Source: Denitrovibrio sp. (GTDB lineage: Bacteria > Chrysiogenota > Deferribacteres > Deferribacterales > Geovibrionaceae). From it: DNA of 64,000 nucleotides. The stretch covers positions 682,001-746,000 of the forward strand of contig PKTN01000001.1 of the NCBI GenBank assembly GCA_002869185.1. The letters are read 5' to 3'. The position numbers were made by a program, and so were the translations under genes. The stretch's first letter is position 1, and each line of letters starts with the position of its first letter. Shown in pieces: positions 48,238-59,361 of the stretch. The notes below the pieces were generated by a model, which was not told the DNA's origin, did not search any database, and saw nothing but the letters and a program-made list of their open reading frames with translations.

Positions 48238-48949
48238 CTTCTTCTTCGCTTTTGTGATAAAGGAATCTCTGACAGTTAGGACACTGATAGAGTTCTTTAC
48301 CCTTCACAACCTCTACGTAAAGCTGTGGTGGAACTTTGATATAACAACCAGTACAAGTCTCGTTATCAACTCTAACAACAGCTAGATTGTTTCTAGCGAG
48401 TCTTACTCTATCGTATTTAGCTAAGAGTGACTTTTTAATACCAACGACAGCCTCAATACGAGCAGCTTTGTTTGCTGCAAGCTCATTTGTGAGGTCAGTG
48501 TTTTCTACATCTCTCTTTTTGATGCTAGCTTTATGAGTCTTTTTTGCATTCTCAAGTTTGCTGACAACACCAGCATCCTCAGATTCAAATTTATCAACAG
48601 TTTCGTTAAGTGACCCTAACTTCTCTTCTGCATCACCAACGATTTTTTTGAGTACGTCCATTTCTTTAAGAACAGCCTCATACTCTTTATTGTTCTTTAC
48701 CTCAGGAAGCTTTAGCTGAGCTTTCTCAAGCAGAGCCTTGTTCTCTTCATAGCTTGTTTGAATTTCATTCTTTTCGCTAAGGTCTTTCTCATAGTGACCT
48801 TTAAAATCATCAAATTCTGTTTGTGCTGTTTCGAGTTCCGTTTGTGCTGTCTCCAGATACTCTGGGATTCCAGCAAGTTTTTCCTCGGCATCAGCAATAA
48901 GATTGTCTAGTCTCTGAACTTCCATAAGCTTTGAAATAGCTTCAAGCAT
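48230..48949 (-). CDS. C4-type zinc ribbon coiled-coil protein (DUF164/CdsZ-like)
   Basis: Long coiled coil then ETCTGCYIKVPPQLYVEVVKGKELYQCPNCQRFLY. Confidence 0.93.
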   Translation of the reverse strand: MLEAISKLMEVQRLDNLIADAEEKLAGIPEYLETAQTELETAQTEFDDFKGHYEKDLSEKNEIQTSYEENKALLEKAQLKLPEVKNNKEYEAVLKEMDVLKKIVGDAEEKLGSLNETVDKFESEDAGVVSKLENAKKTHKASIKKRDVENTDLTNELAANKAARIEAVVGIKKSLLAKYDRVRLARNNLAVVRVDNETCTGCYIKVPPQLYVEVVKGKELYQCPNCQRFLYHKSEEEDA

Positions 48950-48953
48950 TAAA

Positions 48954-50063
48954 TTACCTCCAGTGAATGATAGAGGTATCTTCCTCTATTAAAACAGTTT
49001 CTATATTAAATTCGTTTGAAATTTTATCTGCTAGAAATTTCATATAAATTCTTTCCGTCTCAAAATGTCCTGCATCGACGATCATCACACCATTCTCTTT
49101 GGCGTCTATAGCATCGTGATGTTTCATGTCTCCAGTAACCAGCACATTTACCCCAGCCCTCAAGCAGCTCTTCCACATTGAAGCTCCACTGCCAGTAACA
49201 ACAGCAAACTTCTCTACCTTTTTATCAAGTTCGAAATTTATCTTTAAGGTGTCAGCGTCTAATTTATCTTTTATGTGCTGTAGGAAGTTAGGTGTAGACA
49301 TTGGTTGCTCTAATCCGCACACTCTGCCAAGACCATATTCTTTTCCCATGTCTAACTTATAGATGTCATATGGAACTTCCTCGTATGGATGTGCTTCAAC
49401 AACAGCCTCTATAAGTTTAGCTGCCTTGCGCTGATCGATTATAGTCTCAATACGAGCCTCATCCACAGCCTCAAGCTCACCAACAGTTCCAATATAAGGG
49501 TTAGTATCTACACCAGGTCTAAAACGCCCTACACCATCTATAGAGAAGGTACAGCCTGAGTAGTTACCGATATGTCCACCACCACTCTTTTCCATAGCAA
49601 CTCTTATAGCTTCTGCGTGTGTTCTTGGTACAAAAACAACTATTTTCACAAAATCATGACGCCCCTCTTTTACAAAAGAGGATATGTTTTTTGCGTTTAG
49701 AATGTAACATATATAATCGTTCAAACCATAGTCTGCTAGGTCCAAACTAGTGTGTGCAGCCACAATAGACAAGTTAGCTTTAATCGCTTTTATTACCTTT
49801 GCATCAAAGGGTTTGGAAGAGTCTATGCTCTTTGTTTTACCAAAAAAAAGGGGGTGATGAGTTATCAATAACTCACACCCCTCTTTGATCGCTTCTTCTA
49901 TAACCTTTTCTGTAGGGTCTAATGCAAGAGCAGTCTTTTTGATCTTCTGATCCTTTATGATCAGCTGTCTTCCGCTGTTATCCCAATCGTACTGTCGGGT
50001 TAAATCAGCGAATCCACTCTCTAAAAAGTCTAGTATATCCTTAACTTTTATCAATCTTCCCAT
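48954..50063 (-). CDS. Nif3-like dinuclear metal center protein
   Basis: LLITHHPLFFGKTKS, AHTSLD, VLVTGDMKHHDAIDAKENGVMIVDAGHFETE. Confidence 0.95.
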   Translation of the reverse strand: MGRLIKVKDILDFLESGFADLTRQYDWDNSGRQLIIKDQKIKKTALALDPTEKVIEEAIKEGCELLITHHPLFFGKTKSIDSSKPFDAKVIKAIKANLSIVAAHTSLDLADYGLNDYICYILNAKNISSFVKEGRHDFVKIVVFVPRTHAEAIRVAMEKSGGGHIGNYSGCTFSIDGVGRFRPGVDTNPYIGTVGELEAVDEARIETIIDQRKAAKLIEAVVEAHPYEEVPYDIYKLDMGKEYGLGRVCGLEQPMSTPNFLQHIKDKLDADTLKINFELDKKVEKFAVVTGSGASMWKSCLRAGVNVLVTGDMKHHDAIDAKENGVMIVDAGHFETERIYMKFLADKISNEFNIETVLIEEDTSIIHWR

Positions 50064-50085
50064 ACCGTTTTTTTGACGTCATAAA

Positions 50086-50105
50086 GCTCCCCTATTAAAG
50101 GGAGC
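50086..50105 (-). terminator. Terminator-like hairpin downstream of the tRNA
   Basis: Minus GCTCCCtttaataGGGGAGC followed by TTTAT. Confidence 0.55.
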
Positions 50106-50123
50106 AAAATAACTTTGATAAAA

Positions 50124-50197
50124 TGGGCCAAGTTGGAATCGAACCAACGACCTACCGGTTATGAGCCGGTGGCTCTAGCCAACTGAGCTATTGGCCC
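50124..50197 (-). tRNA. tRNA with CAU anticodon (tRNA-Met or lysidine-modified tRNA-Ile)
   Basis: GGGCCAATAGCTCAGTTGGCTAGAGCCACCGGCTCATAACCGGTAGGTCGTTGGTTCGATTCCAACTTGGCCCA folds as a cloverleaf. Confidence 0.96.
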
Positions 50198-50314
50198 TCA
50201 TTTCTATAAAACCTTCTGTAATAGAAAATTTTATTCCCTCTAACGTGATTCAAAAACCACTTAGTGGGGTTACTTTTTTAACTAATATTGACTGCTTTGT
50301 CAATACTTTTTATC

Positions 50315-52246
50315 TTATTCTGTAAAGGTTTTCAGAATCCTGCTTCTAGTAGGGTGGCGTAACTTCCGAAGTGCTTTAGCTTCGATCTGTCTGATACGCT
50401 CACGTGTAACATTGAATTGTTTACCTACCTCTTCAAGAGTATGATCGGAATCACATTCGATACCGAACCTTAGTTTAAGTACACTAGCTTCTCTATGAGA
50501 GAGAGTCTCTAATATATGCTTAGTGTGTTCCTTCAATTTAAGGTAAGTAACCTCTTCTGATGGGTTCTTAGCAGATTTATCTTCTATAAAGTCACCAAGT
50601 GAACTGTCCTCGTCCTCTCCGATAGGAGTCTCAAGAGAAACAGGCTCTTTAGCAATCTTCATTACTTTTTTGATCTTTTCGACAGGGATGTCCATTTTAC
50701 TGGATATCTCTTCAGGTGTAGGCTCTCTGCCCATATCCTGCTGAAGCTGTCTTGTAATCTTCATCATTTTATTTATTGTCTCAATCATATGCACAGGAAT
50801 ACGGATAGTTCTAGCCTGATCCGCGATAGCTCTTGTTATAGCCTGTCTAATCCACCATGTTGCATAAGTAGAGAATTTATACCCACGCTTATATTCGAAC
50901 TTCTCCACAGCCTTCATAAGACCAATGTTCCCTTCTTGGATAAGATCAAGGAATTGGAGACCTCTGTTTGTATATTTCTTTGCGATAGAAACAACAAGAC
51001 GGAGGTTAGCTTCAATAAGCTTAGATTTAGCTTTTTCTGTTTCGTTCTCACCACTGATGAGAGTGTCATATATAAGCTCAAGTTCAGCCTTGTCAAATCC
51101 GAGTCCATTTATGCACTCTTCTAGACCTTTCATAGCCATATTGTACTTTTTGATTATGATAGCGTAGTCAGGTGCTGACATGCCTCTGTTCTCACAAGCT
51201 CTCTTGAGCTCTTCCTCTGTAACAGCTGAAGCGTCAGTATAGTCCGTATATTTGATTAGCTTACAAATCTTGTCTATATCTCTGGATGAGTCATATATAG
51301 ATTGGTGAGCGTCTTTTATTTCGTTAGCAATGATACATATTTTTGAATAGTTCACTTTGATCTCAAGCAGTTTAGCTGTGACCTCATCAACAGATTCGTG
51401 TATCTTCATCTTTATAGTAAGCATCTCATCAATAGAGCACTTATTTTCTTTAATCTTATCGTTCAGCATGATGTTATTGTGAAGTTCGTCAGCGATATCT
51501 TCTAGGATACCTGTGTACTGCACTTTTATCTGCTCATCACGCTCATCTTGCAATTGTTGCTCAAGCTCAAGTTCAGCAGCAATCTCTTCAAGAGTCTTAA
51601 CTGGCTCAGGTTCTGGCTCTGGCTCAGGTTCAGCAGCAACCTGCTCCTCACCATCTTTTGCCTCAGCATTTTCTTCACCATTCTCTACAGTTGCGCCTTC
51701 TTCGTTTTCGCCTTCAACAGCATCAAGCTCTTCATTATCAGCATCGACACCGTCATCTATATCAATGATATCCTTAAGACGCATATTATCATTTCTGATG
51801 TTACGTGCGATATCCATAATTTTTATTGCAGTATTAGGATAGAGGAGAACTGCACGCACAACTTTTCTCTGTCCCTCTTCGATCTCTTTGGCAACCTCTA
51901 TCTCCTCTTCACGATTAAGGAGTGGGATGTTCCCCATATCTTTAAGGTAGAGTCTAACAGGGTCGTCAGTACTAATTGTCTCTTCAACTTCTTTAAGGAT
52001 AGCGAGAGCGTCTTCGTCATCAGAGTCTTCATCTTCAAAAAGGTTTTTGTCAGATTTAGCATCTATAACGTCGATCTTGAGCTGAACAAGCAGCATCATT
52101 ATCTCATCCATAAGCTCTGGTGAGGCAATATCTTCTGGTAGATTTTCATTTATTTCGTCGAATGTGAGGAATCCCTTTTCTTTTCCCAGTGCGATAATGG
52201 TTTTAACTTCTGGGCTTTTTATCTTTGAAGACATAGACATAGACAT
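50315..52246 (-). CDS. rpoD: RNA polymerase primary sigma factor
   Basis: [49 protein letters not shown]...[20 protein letters not shown]. Confidence 0.98.
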   Translation of the reverse strand: MSMSMSSKIKSPEVKTIIALGKEKGFLTFDEINENLPEDIASPELMDEIMMLLVQLKIDVIDAKSDKNLFEDEDSDDEDALAILKEVEETISTDDPVRLYLKDMGNIPLLNREEEIEVAKEIEEGQRKVVRAVLLYPNTAIKIMDIARNIRNDNMRLKDIIDIDDGVDADNEELDAVEGENEEGATVENGEENAEAKDGEEQVAAEPEPEPEPEPVKTLEEIAAELELEQQLQDERDEQIKVQYTGILEDIADELHNNIMLNDKIKENKCSIDEMLTIKMKIHESVDEVTAKLLEIKVNYSKICIIANEIKDAHQSIYDSSRDIDKICKLIKYTDYTDASAVTEEELKRACENRGMSAPDYAIIIKKYNMAMKGLEECINGLGFDKAELELIYDTLISGENETEKAKSKLIEANLRLVVSIAKKYTNRGLQFLDLIQEGNIGLMKAVEKFEYKRGYKFSTYATWWIRQAITRAIADQARTIRIPVHMIETINKMMKITRQLQQDMGREPTPEEISSKMDIPVEKIKKVMKIAKEPVSLETPIGEDEDSSLGDFIEDKSAKNPSEEVTYLKLKEHTKHILETLSHREASVLKLRFGIECDSDHTLEEVGKQFNVTRERIRQIEAKALRKLRHPTRSRILKTFTE

Positions 52247-52252
52247 AAAGTA

Positions 52253-53971
52253 TCAATCCTCCGGGTCGGTCTTTACCTGAGTTTGCTTTTTTGCATTGAA
52301 TTTTTCTATTAAAAGTCTGCGTTTTTCATCCATATCCGCACTATCTTTGATCTTGCGGTTCATGGTGTCCTTGACAGAATTTGCCAGAATCTTTTCTCTG
52401 CTGGCAGATGCCATACGGTACAAGTCCGAATTTAAATCACTTATTATGACAGGAGAAAGCTCCTTAGCTATATCGGGCGTACTCAAAAGGACATTGATAT
52501 TATCACCATTCTGTAAAACATCAAGAACTTTCTTATATATATCCGACATTTTCTTATCATTAAAAAACTCTGGTAATATTTTCTCAGTCATCATAAGGGA
52601 CACGTCTTCAGGGAGCTGAACTAAGGCTGCTAAAAAATCTCTTTCACAGAAATAAGTAACACCTCTTCTGTCTCTATTTTGTTCTAGAGACTCCCCCGTC
52701 CTTCTTAATCTAGTTTTTGCGGCAGAAATATCAATATCCTTTCGCAAAGTATTTTCATCTATTTGAAACATAACAGCGAGTTTCTGTGCGTAATAATCTT
52801 TTCTATACGGACTCTTAATAATCATCAGTAACTCTTTAATTCTATCAAGCCCACGGAGTTTTGCATTGAAATCTTTTGATTTTTTTATAACTACTTCTGC
52901 GGCAAAAAGAAATAAATCCTTCTTTGAACCGATCAGATCATCAAATCCATCCTTACCATGCTTTGAAAGGAACGAATCTGGGTCTTCACCATCAGGAAGG
53001 AAAACAACGGATGGATATGTATCAGACTCTACAAATGTTGCGAGTGACTTCAAGGCGGAGTTATACCCTGCCTGATCACCATCAAATAGCATATAAATGT
53101 CCCCTGTATAGCGTCGCAGAATCTCTATATGTTCCTTTGTAAGTGCAGTACCCATAGATGCCACGCAGTTACTATAACCATTCTCGTGTAGGCGCATAAC
53201 GTCAAAGTAACCTTCAACGACCAGTGCGTATTCCATCTTTCTAAGTGCACCCTTAGCCTTGTCCATATTAAACAGGACACGACGCTTCTTAAAGACCTCA
53301 GTCTCTGGTGAATTTATGTATTTAGGTTGTTGGTCAGTGATAGTCCTGCCTGAAAATGCGATAGTCTTACCTGTCACACCCTTAACAGGGATCATCACAC
53401 GGTCATAAAACATAAGCCTCAGACCATACTGCCCCTCTTTGAAAAGACCGGAGTTAAGCAGGACTGATTTATCATATTTCCTAACGTACTTATCAGGATC
53501 GACCCTCGGTGGAAAATATCCCACCTGAAATTCCTCAAGGAGTGAATCAGAAAAATCTCTCTCATATAGATAATCAAGGGCTTTTTTACCCTCTCTAGAA
53601 TACAAATATTTACGTGAATCGAGTATTAGCTCTTCGTGCAAAGCGACGATATCTTTAGCATCTTGGCTTACGTTCTGATCGTACTCGATTGTTACGCCAC
53701 ACCTTTCAGCGAGCATGATTATTGCATCTGGAAAGCTAAGGTTATGGTATTTCATGGCGAAAGATATTGAGTTACCACCCTCTCCGCAACCGAAGCAGTG
53801 GAAGTAGCCTTTATCAGGATGAACATTAAATGACGGCGTCTTCTCAGTATGAAATGGGCAGAGTCCCTTATAGCTGTTACCAGCCTTCTTAAGCGGAACT
53901 ACCTCGTCTATGAGCTGATAGATATCTGTCTGTTCAAGAATTTCGTCTATTTTGGTGTCAGGAATTCGCAA
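52253..53971 (-). CDS. dnaG: DNA primase
   Basis: LCPFHTEKTPSFNVHPDKGYFHCFGCGEGG, VEGYFDVMRLHENGY; start re-assigned to TTG at 53971 with GAGG upstream; the track's longer N-terminus is antisense to the ABC gene. Confidence 0.95.
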   Translation of the reverse strand: MRIPDTKIDEILEQTDIYQLIDEVVPLKKAGNSYKGLCPFHTEKTPSFNVHPDKGYFHCFGCGEGGNSISFAMKYHNLSFPDAIIMLAERCGVTIEYDQNVSQDAKDIVALHEELILDSRKYLYSREGKKALDYLYERDFSDSLLEEFQVGYFPPRVDPDKYVRKYDKSVLLNSGLFKEGQYGLRLMFYDRVMIPVKGVTGKTIAFSGRTITDQQPKYINSPETEVFKKRRVLFNMDKAKGALRKMEYALVVEGYFDVMRLHENGYSNCVASMGTALTKEHIEILRRYTGDIYMLFDGDQAGYNSALKSLATFVESDTYPSVVFLPDGEDPDSFLSKHGKDGFDDLIGSKKDLFLFAAEVVIKKSKDFNAKLRGLDRIKELLMIIKSPYRKDYYAQKLAVMFQIDENTLRKDIDISAAKTRLRRTGESLEQNRDRRGVTYFCERDFLAALVQLPEDVSLMMTEKILPEFFNDKKMSDIYKKVLDVLQNGDNINVLLSTPDIAKELSPVIISDLNSDLYRMASASREKILANSVKDTMNRKIKDSADMDEKRRLLIEKFNAKKQTQVKTDPED

Positions 53972-54098
53972 GCAATAAACCTCGGCTATTTTTAGAGACA
54001 AAAAAAGAGACTGCAAAAGCAATCTCATTTCATTGAGCCTATTTAATTCTACACTATATTTTATAGACAACGGAGGAAATATCAAATATATTTTGACA

Positions 54099-55040
54099 AT
54101 GCTCGATATAAATAATCTAACAATAGAACTTATGGGGACTGCGAACCCTTTCATAATACTGCGTGATGTATCTTTATCACTAAAAAATGGCGAAATATTA
54201 GGTATCGCTGGCGAATCAGGGAGTGGTAAAACCATCCTCGCAAAATCTATTCTTAACCTAATAAAAAAACCGGTCGTCAAGACAGGTGGTAGCATAAACC
54301 TTGATGGTGCTGAACTTTCTAGTGAAAAGGATTTTCGGGCAATCCGTGGTAGCAAGATATCTATGATATTCCAAAACCCTACAGCATCACTCAACCCAGT
54401 CTTCACTATTGGAAGCCAGCTTATCGAGACTATCCGTATACATCAGCCAAAGATGAGCGTCCAAGAGGCTAAAGACCGTGCGGTTGAACTTCTAACCGAG
54501 GTTGAGATACCTCACCCAGAAGAACGCCTCAACACCTACCCTCACCAGCTATCTGGCGGGATGAACCAACGTGTAATGATCGCTTTGGCTCTATCCTCCA
54601 ACCCTGAGATACTCATTGCTGATGAAGCGACCACAGCACTAGATGTCACTATCCAAGCCCAGATTGTCGCACTCTTAAAAAAACTTAATAAAGAAAAGAA
54701 TTTATCTATTATATTCATCACTCATGACCTGTCGCTACTAGCTCAAGTGGCTGACGAAAGTTTCATTATGTATGCTGGCGAGATTATGGAGAGGCTGACA
54801 TCTGATCAGCTTAGAAATGACGATATGCGTCATCCATATACGAAAAACCTACAAAGCTGTGTGCCAAAGATTGGCGACAATAGAGAATATCTAAACACTA
54901 TCACAGGGACTATTACATTCAATAACGCTGAATTCGATAACGCCTGTGTCTTCCACCCAAGATGCGACCGTGCCACAGACAAATGCAAAACCTCCAAACC
55001 ACCCTTCTCCAATGGCTTCACTTGCTGGTATCCGTACTAA
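54099..55040 (+). CDS. Oligopeptide/dipeptide ABC transporter ATP-binding protein (OppD/DppD-like)
   Basis: [43 protein letters not shown]-terminal [14 protein letters not shown]. Confidence 0.95.
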   Translation: MLDINNLTIELMGTANPFIILRDVSLSLKNGEILGIAGESGSGKTILAKSILNLIKKPVVKTGGSINLDGAELSSEKDFRAIRGSKISMIFQNPTASLNPVFTIGSQLIETIRIHQPKMSVQEAKDRAVELLTEVEIPHPEERLNTYPHQLSGGMNQRVMIALALSSNPEILIADEATTALDVTIQAQIVALLKKLNKEKNLSIIFITHDLSLLAQVADESFIMYAGEIMERLTSDQLRNDDMRHPYTKNLQSCVPKIGDNREYLNTITGTITFNNAEFDNACVFHPRCDRATDKCKTSKPPFSNGFTCWYPY

Positions 55041-55122
55041 ATAAAAATTATCTCTAAAACTTTCTTTCAAACTTCATATACTAACTATCACAACAAAAAC
55101 TCATTTAGAGGGGAAGTTAAAT

Positions 55123-55551
55123 ATGTCTAACGAGTCACAACTTAATAATGTCCCGATTGATCAAATAAAGATAGGCATGGAAGCAAGTTATTCTCAAACA
55201 ATAACTGATGCTGACATTAAGAATTTTGCTGGAGTTACAGGGGATAAAAACCCTGCACACATGAATGACGAATATGCTAAAGAGACCCAATTTAAGGAAC
55301 GCATCGCTCACGGCATGCTATCCGCCTCATATTTCTCTACCCTGCTAGGGATGAAGCTACCAGGCGAAGGGAGTATATATGTCTCTCAGTCACTAAAATT
55401 TAAAAAGCCGGTCTTCATAGGCGATACAGTTACTGCTACTGTCATTGTAACTGATGTAAATTTAGAAAAGCGTAGGGTTTTCCTTCGCACCTTATGTAAG
55501 GTTAAGGATGAGATAGTTATTGACGGAGAAGCTCAGATGTATATACCGTAA
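55123..55551 (+). CDS. MaoC-family (R)-specific enoyl-CoA hydratase
   Basis: FAGVTGDKNPAHMNDEYAKETQFKERIAHGML. Confidence 0.94.
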   Translation: MSNESQLNNVPIDQIKIGMEASYSQTITDADIKNFAGVTGDKNPAHMNDEYAKETQFKERIAHGMLSASYFSTLLGMKLPGEGSIYVSQSLKFKKPVFIGDTVTATVIVTDVNLEKRRVFLRTLCKVKDEIVIDGEAQMYIP

Positions 55552-55579
55552 ATATCATTCTTTTACTACAAAAGCTGAT

Positions 55580-55930
55580 TTACAATATCTCAATAACGTC
55601 CTTAGGGTTAGGACCATATTTGTTATCTGCGTCACTATCCTGAACTAAGAAGTAGATAAGCACAAAAAAGCCGATAACAGGAACAAAGGTTAAAAGTGCC
55701 CACCAGCCAGTCCTACCGATATCATGCAGTCTACGAACAATAACAGCAGTGCTAGGAAAAAGGATAATAAGCATATACAACAAGCTAAAGACAGGTAATA
55801 CAACCACATCAAGTCCAACTGAGAAGATATAGAATAAGATATTAAACATAACGAAATACCAGTATTCTTCCCTAGAAGCTCGTCCTTTAAAATCGAAACC
55901 GGTCTTTAAGACTCTGATATACCAATTCAT
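55580..55930 (-). CDS. DUF805 membrane protein
   Basis: FDFKGRASREEYWYFVMFN...RRLHDIGRTGWWAL...DADNKYGPNP. Confidence 0.95.
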   Translation of the reverse strand: MNWYIRVLKTGFDFKGRASREEYWYFVMFNILFYIFSVGLDVVVLPVFSLLYMLIILFPSTAVIVRRLHDIGRTGWWALLTFVPVIGFFVLIYFLVQDSDADNKYGPNPKDVIEIL

Positions 55931-56001
55931 AATGCTCCTCTTAATACTAGTCTAAATGAGATTCTTCTTTCGCTACGTTCGCTCAGGATAACAGGAGCAA
56001 A

Positions 56002-57321
56002 TTAAACCTTAATGTATTTCCAATGCCCCTTTCTGAAACGTTTAATAAGTACAAATGCCCTGATAAATGTCTCTACCACAGCGATGACAAATATCCAAAG
56101 TGGCGAACCTGTCACATAGGAGATCAGCCACGCAGGAAGTATACGGATCATCCACAGTGAAATAGTATTAATAATAAATGTCCATCTAGTATCCCCTGCC
56201 CCACGCAAGCACCCAGAGAGTACAAAGGTTACAGCTAGCGGAACCTGAGAAAAGCCCATAACTCGCAGATATAATGCCGCACTATCCACAACAGCTTGGT
56301 TATCCGTAAAGACAGAAGCCATCGGTCTAGCAAACACTATCATCAAGACACCTATCAACCCCATTATAACAGCCGCAGAGACCACTGTCGCTATAGCATC
56401 TTTCTCTGCCTCTTCTGGTGTGCCAGCACCTAACCCTTGCCCTACAAGAGCCATCCCAGCCAGTGTAAAGCCTATACCCGGCATAAACGCCAAGCCCTCA
56501 AGCCTTAGCCCCACCTGATAACCAGCGAGTGAATCAACACCATACTTAGCCACAAGTGCAGAGAGCACAAGATATGATGGATGAGAAGATATCCTCTCTA
56601 TCCATGTAGGCACAGCAACTTTAAGTGCACGCCAAAGGAGAGCAAAATCCAACCTAGGAGTAATAGAGAGTTTTTTGCGAACTAGATATACATAAAGGTA
56701 TAAGCAAATCTGAAAATATATAACAATAACAGTAGCCAAGGCAGCACCACGGATTCCCATTGGTTCGAAGCCAAGTTTACCAAAGATGAGTATATAATCT
56801 AAGAATACGTTTAGGATATTACCTGTAATACTGATAAAAAGTGGAATCTTCGTGGCTCCAATAGCGTTCATCCCACTAAAAAGAACACCCATAATAAACA
56901 TAGCAGGGATCCCCATAGCAAAAACCTTCATGTAGGCTGTACCCTGAGCTGCTACCTCGTTACCAGTATTAAGGATATGAAAAAGGAACGGACCATAATT
57001 ATATGCAACATATGTAAGCGGTATTGAGATGAAAAAAGAGAAGCAGATCATCATAAAAATCGCCTGCCCAGCTTTTGTCATGTCACGTGCACCATAAAAA
57101 CGTGAGACTAGAGCATTTGTACCCACATATATCAACGACATAAAAGCATACATTAAACCCATATACTGCATGCTGACCCCAACAGCAGCCACACTTACAG
57201 AGGATATACGCCCCACAAAAAACATGTCGATCATCGCCTGAACCATATTTAAAAGGTTGTGCATAGCGGCGGGGAGAGAGATTCTTAAAACCTTACGATA
57301 TCTTTCATTGAAAAAAAGCAT
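56002..57321 (-). CDS. MATE-family efflux transporter
   Basis: 439 aa, 12 TM; MIDMFFVGRISSVSVAAVGVS; CLRGAGDTRWTFIIN. Confidence 0.95.
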   Translation of the reverse strand: MLFFNERYRKVLRISLPAAMHNLLNMVQAMIDMFFVGRISSVSVAAVGVSMQYMGLMYAFMSLIYVGTNALVSRFYGARDMTKAGQAIFMMICFSFFISIPLTYVAYNYGPFLFHILNTGNEVAAQGTAYMKVFAMGIPAMFIMGVLFSGMNAIGATKIPLFISITGNILNVFLDYILIFGKLGFEPMGIRGAALATVIVIYFQICLYLYVYLVRKKLSITPRLDFALLWRALKVAVPTWIERISSHPSYLVLSALVAKYGVDSLAGYQVGLRLEGLAFMPGIGFTLAGMALVGQGLGAGTPEEAEKDAIATVVSAAVIMGLIGVLMIVFARPMASVFTDNQAVVDSAALYLRVMGFSQVPLAVTFVLSGCLRGAGDTRWTFIINTISLWMIRILPAWLISYVTGSPLWIFVIAVVETFIRAFVLIKRFRKGHWKYIKV

Positions 57322-57442
57322 TGTTAACCTACTTTAATAATACGAATTATAATGTAAGACTTGTTAAAGGATATTGCAATAATTCAATTTACGTTCTAGT
57401 ATACTAAATAAATCAAATAGCATTTTACTGGAGAGTAAAACC

Positions 57443-58135
57443 ATGATCAGCAAATTGTTCAACAGAAAGCAAGATATAGGCGCTCCGAAAGATCCTATCA
57501 GTATTTTTGTTAACAAAAAATGTGAAAACATTAACAACAGTAAAACACTGGATGAAAATATCGAAGATGCCGTTTTCTGTGTTGTTGACACGGAAACTAC
57601 AGGGCTAGATATTAACTCAGCGCGAATAATCAATGTCGCCGCAGTTAAAGTTCAGAACTACAAGATTATAGACTTCTATAATTCTTTTATAAACCCAGAA
57701 GAAATGATCCCAAAAGAGTCAATAAAATGGCATAACATCACTGACGAAATGGTCATAGATAAGCCAACTGTTGACGAAATTCTTCCCGATTTTCTAAATT
57801 TCTGTAACGACTCCATAATAGTTGGACACCACATCGCCTTTGATATAAAGATGATCAACAAAGAGATGATAAATTCTTTCGGTTGCGAAATGCACAACTA
57901 CAGCCTTGACACCATGCTAATCTACTCTAATGCTATTATCAAAAAAGATGAGCATTACAGTCTTGATCACCTGCTTGAAAAGTACAGTGTTACCTGTAAC
58001 GGTAGGCATACTGCTCTCGGTGATGCACTCGCTACGGCCGAGGTCTTCTCAAAGATGATAACTCAGGCTAGTGGTGAATTCCGCACAGTCAGAGAGCTTT
58101 GTAAATGTCAGACTGCCCGCAATGATTCATTTTAA
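57443..58135 (+). CDS. DnaQ-like 3'-5' exonuclease
   Basis: FCVVDTETTGLDINSARIINVAAV, VGHHIAFDIKMI, HTALGDALATAEVF. Confidence 0.94.
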   Translation: MISKLFNRKQDIGAPKDPISIFVNKKCENINNSKTLDENIEDAVFCVVDTETTGLDINSARIINVAAVKVQNYKIIDFYNSFINPEEMIPKESIKWHNITDEMVIDKPTVDEILPDFLNFCNDSIIVGHHIAFDIKMINKEMINSFGCEMHNYSLDTMLIYSNAIIKKDEHYSLDHLLEKYSVTCNGRHTALGDALATAEVFSKMITQASGEFRTVRELCKCQTARNDSF

Positions 58136-58180
58136 TTGACTATACGCATACTAATGTTATAGTAGTCATAAGGTTTTATT

Positions 58181-58591
58181 ATGAATAAATTTCGACAAAA
58201 CATATTTCAGGAAATACTGAAAAAATACGAAAAATTTTATGTGCACTTAATGCCACACCCTGAGCTTATCGTTGGTTCCAGAGGTCTACTTGGTGACGAA
58301 AACAAGAATGGACTTGTACTCGTTTTCAGCCCGCACTCCTATGACAAACTATCTCTTGAGGATGATTGCATAACAGTTAATATGAAATTTTCTGGTAGTT
58401 GGGAATCTCTATATATCCCTTTGAATGCTATCAGTGCTATCTTTAACGACCCTGTTAAACCTGAATTCATGTTCAGCTTTAAGCCAGTTGTTAAAACTGA
58501 AGGTAACAAAGAGACTGTCATGGATGATCCAGCAGAGAACGATTCTGGTGGCAAAGTTCTTGAATTCCCTTCAAAAAAGAAGAAAAACTAG
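58181..58591 (+). CDS. SspB-like ClpXP adaptor
   Basis: VHLMPHPELIVGSRG, KNGLVLVFSPHSYDKLSLEDDCITVNMKFSGSWESLYIPLNAISAIF plus acidic/charged C-terminal tail. Confidence 0.85.
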   Translation: MNKFRQNIFQEILKKYEKFYVHLMPHPELIVGSRGLLGDENKNGLVLVFSPHSYDKLSLEDDCITVNMKFSGSWESLYIPLNAISAIFNDPVKPEFMFSFKPVVKTEGNKETVMDDPAENDSGGKVLEFPSKKKKN

Positions 58592-58603
58592 ATTCTCCAC
58601 AGC

Positions 58604-59026
58604 CTACTTTCTCTTAATACCAATACTCTCTAAGTATTCAAATAGCGCTACAACAGTATGTCCTGTCATTTCGTGACACATTTTTTTAGCGTCATCACCC
58701 TCTAAGCCTTCACGTAACTGCCCACAAATAGTTTTTCCAAACTTAGACACAAAGAACTCTCTAAACACAGCGACTTGTTCATGAATTGGGTCAACACTAA
58801 CTGATGGGTCATTACGTCCGATAAGCATGCTAAGAGCAACGATGCTACCTGTAAGGGCTCCACAAGTCTCTAACCTGCTACGCCCCATCCCTCCACAAAG
58901 ACCTGTAACTAGATTCATATAACTAAAATTGAGATCGGGCAAATAATACTTCCCAGTCATTATCATAACTGTCTCTGCACAGTTATGACCTTCAGACTGA
59001 ATATCCATAGCCTCTTTATATATCAT
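58604..59026 (-). CDS. C_GCAxxG_C_C family protein
   Basis: GHNCAETVMIM, GLCGGMGRSRLETCGALTGSIVAL, TICGQL. Confidence 0.92.
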   Translation of the reverse strand: MIYKEAMDIQSEGHNCAETVMIMTGKYYLPDLNFSYMNLVTGLCGGMGRSRLETCGALTGSIVALSMLIGRNDPSVSVDPIHEQVAVFREFFVSKFGKTICGQLREGLEGDDAKKMCHEMTGHTVVALFEYLESIGIKRK

Positions 59027-59027
59027 G

Positions 59028-59357
59028 CTATTTCTTCTTAATTGGAGCTTGTTTTCTATTCATTGCCCCTTTTTTTGCATTATTATTATTAACTAATGAA
59101 GCTCTCTGACGTAGTTTTCCGATCATCTCACGTCTTTTATTGTTACAAACCTGAATCCCCTTATCTGTATCAACAGTATTCAAACATATGATGTATCTAT
59201 CTAAAATCTTCTTCTCTTCAGTTGCCATTATCTTAAAAAACTGTAGTTTCTTCTGTATCGCTAGACTAGGTTTCTTAGCCATAGTTTTTTGATCGGTCTG
59301 TGCGAAAGACGTCATAGCAACAGCAACAATCATTAAAATAATAATAATTTGTTTCAT
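59028..59357 (-). CDS. Hypothetical secreted protein
   Basis: 109 aa, signal peptide, 4 bp downstream of the next gene in the operon. Confidence 0.65.
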   Translation of the reverse strand: MKQIIIILMIVAVAMTSFAQTDQKTMAKKPSLAIQKKLQFFKIMATEEKKILDRYIICLNTVDTDKGIQVCNNKRREMIGKLRQRASLVNNNNAKKGAMNRKQAPIKKK

Positions 59358-59361
59358 ATAG

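Noticed and set aside
51513-52123. Plus-strand ORFs opposite rpoD (Ser/Gly and Ser-rich)
   Set aside because: Shadow translations of the EPEPEPEP/acidic region of rpoD.
53972-54406. N-terminal extension of the dnaG ORF in the track
   Set aside because: It is antisense to the ABC ATPase gene and outside the conserved primase; a TTG start with RBS at 53971 gives a normal N-terminus.
54099-55040. Orphan OppD-like ATPase as a novel system
   Set aside because: Isolated OppD/DppD ATPase genes are common; permeases may be encoded elsewhere.
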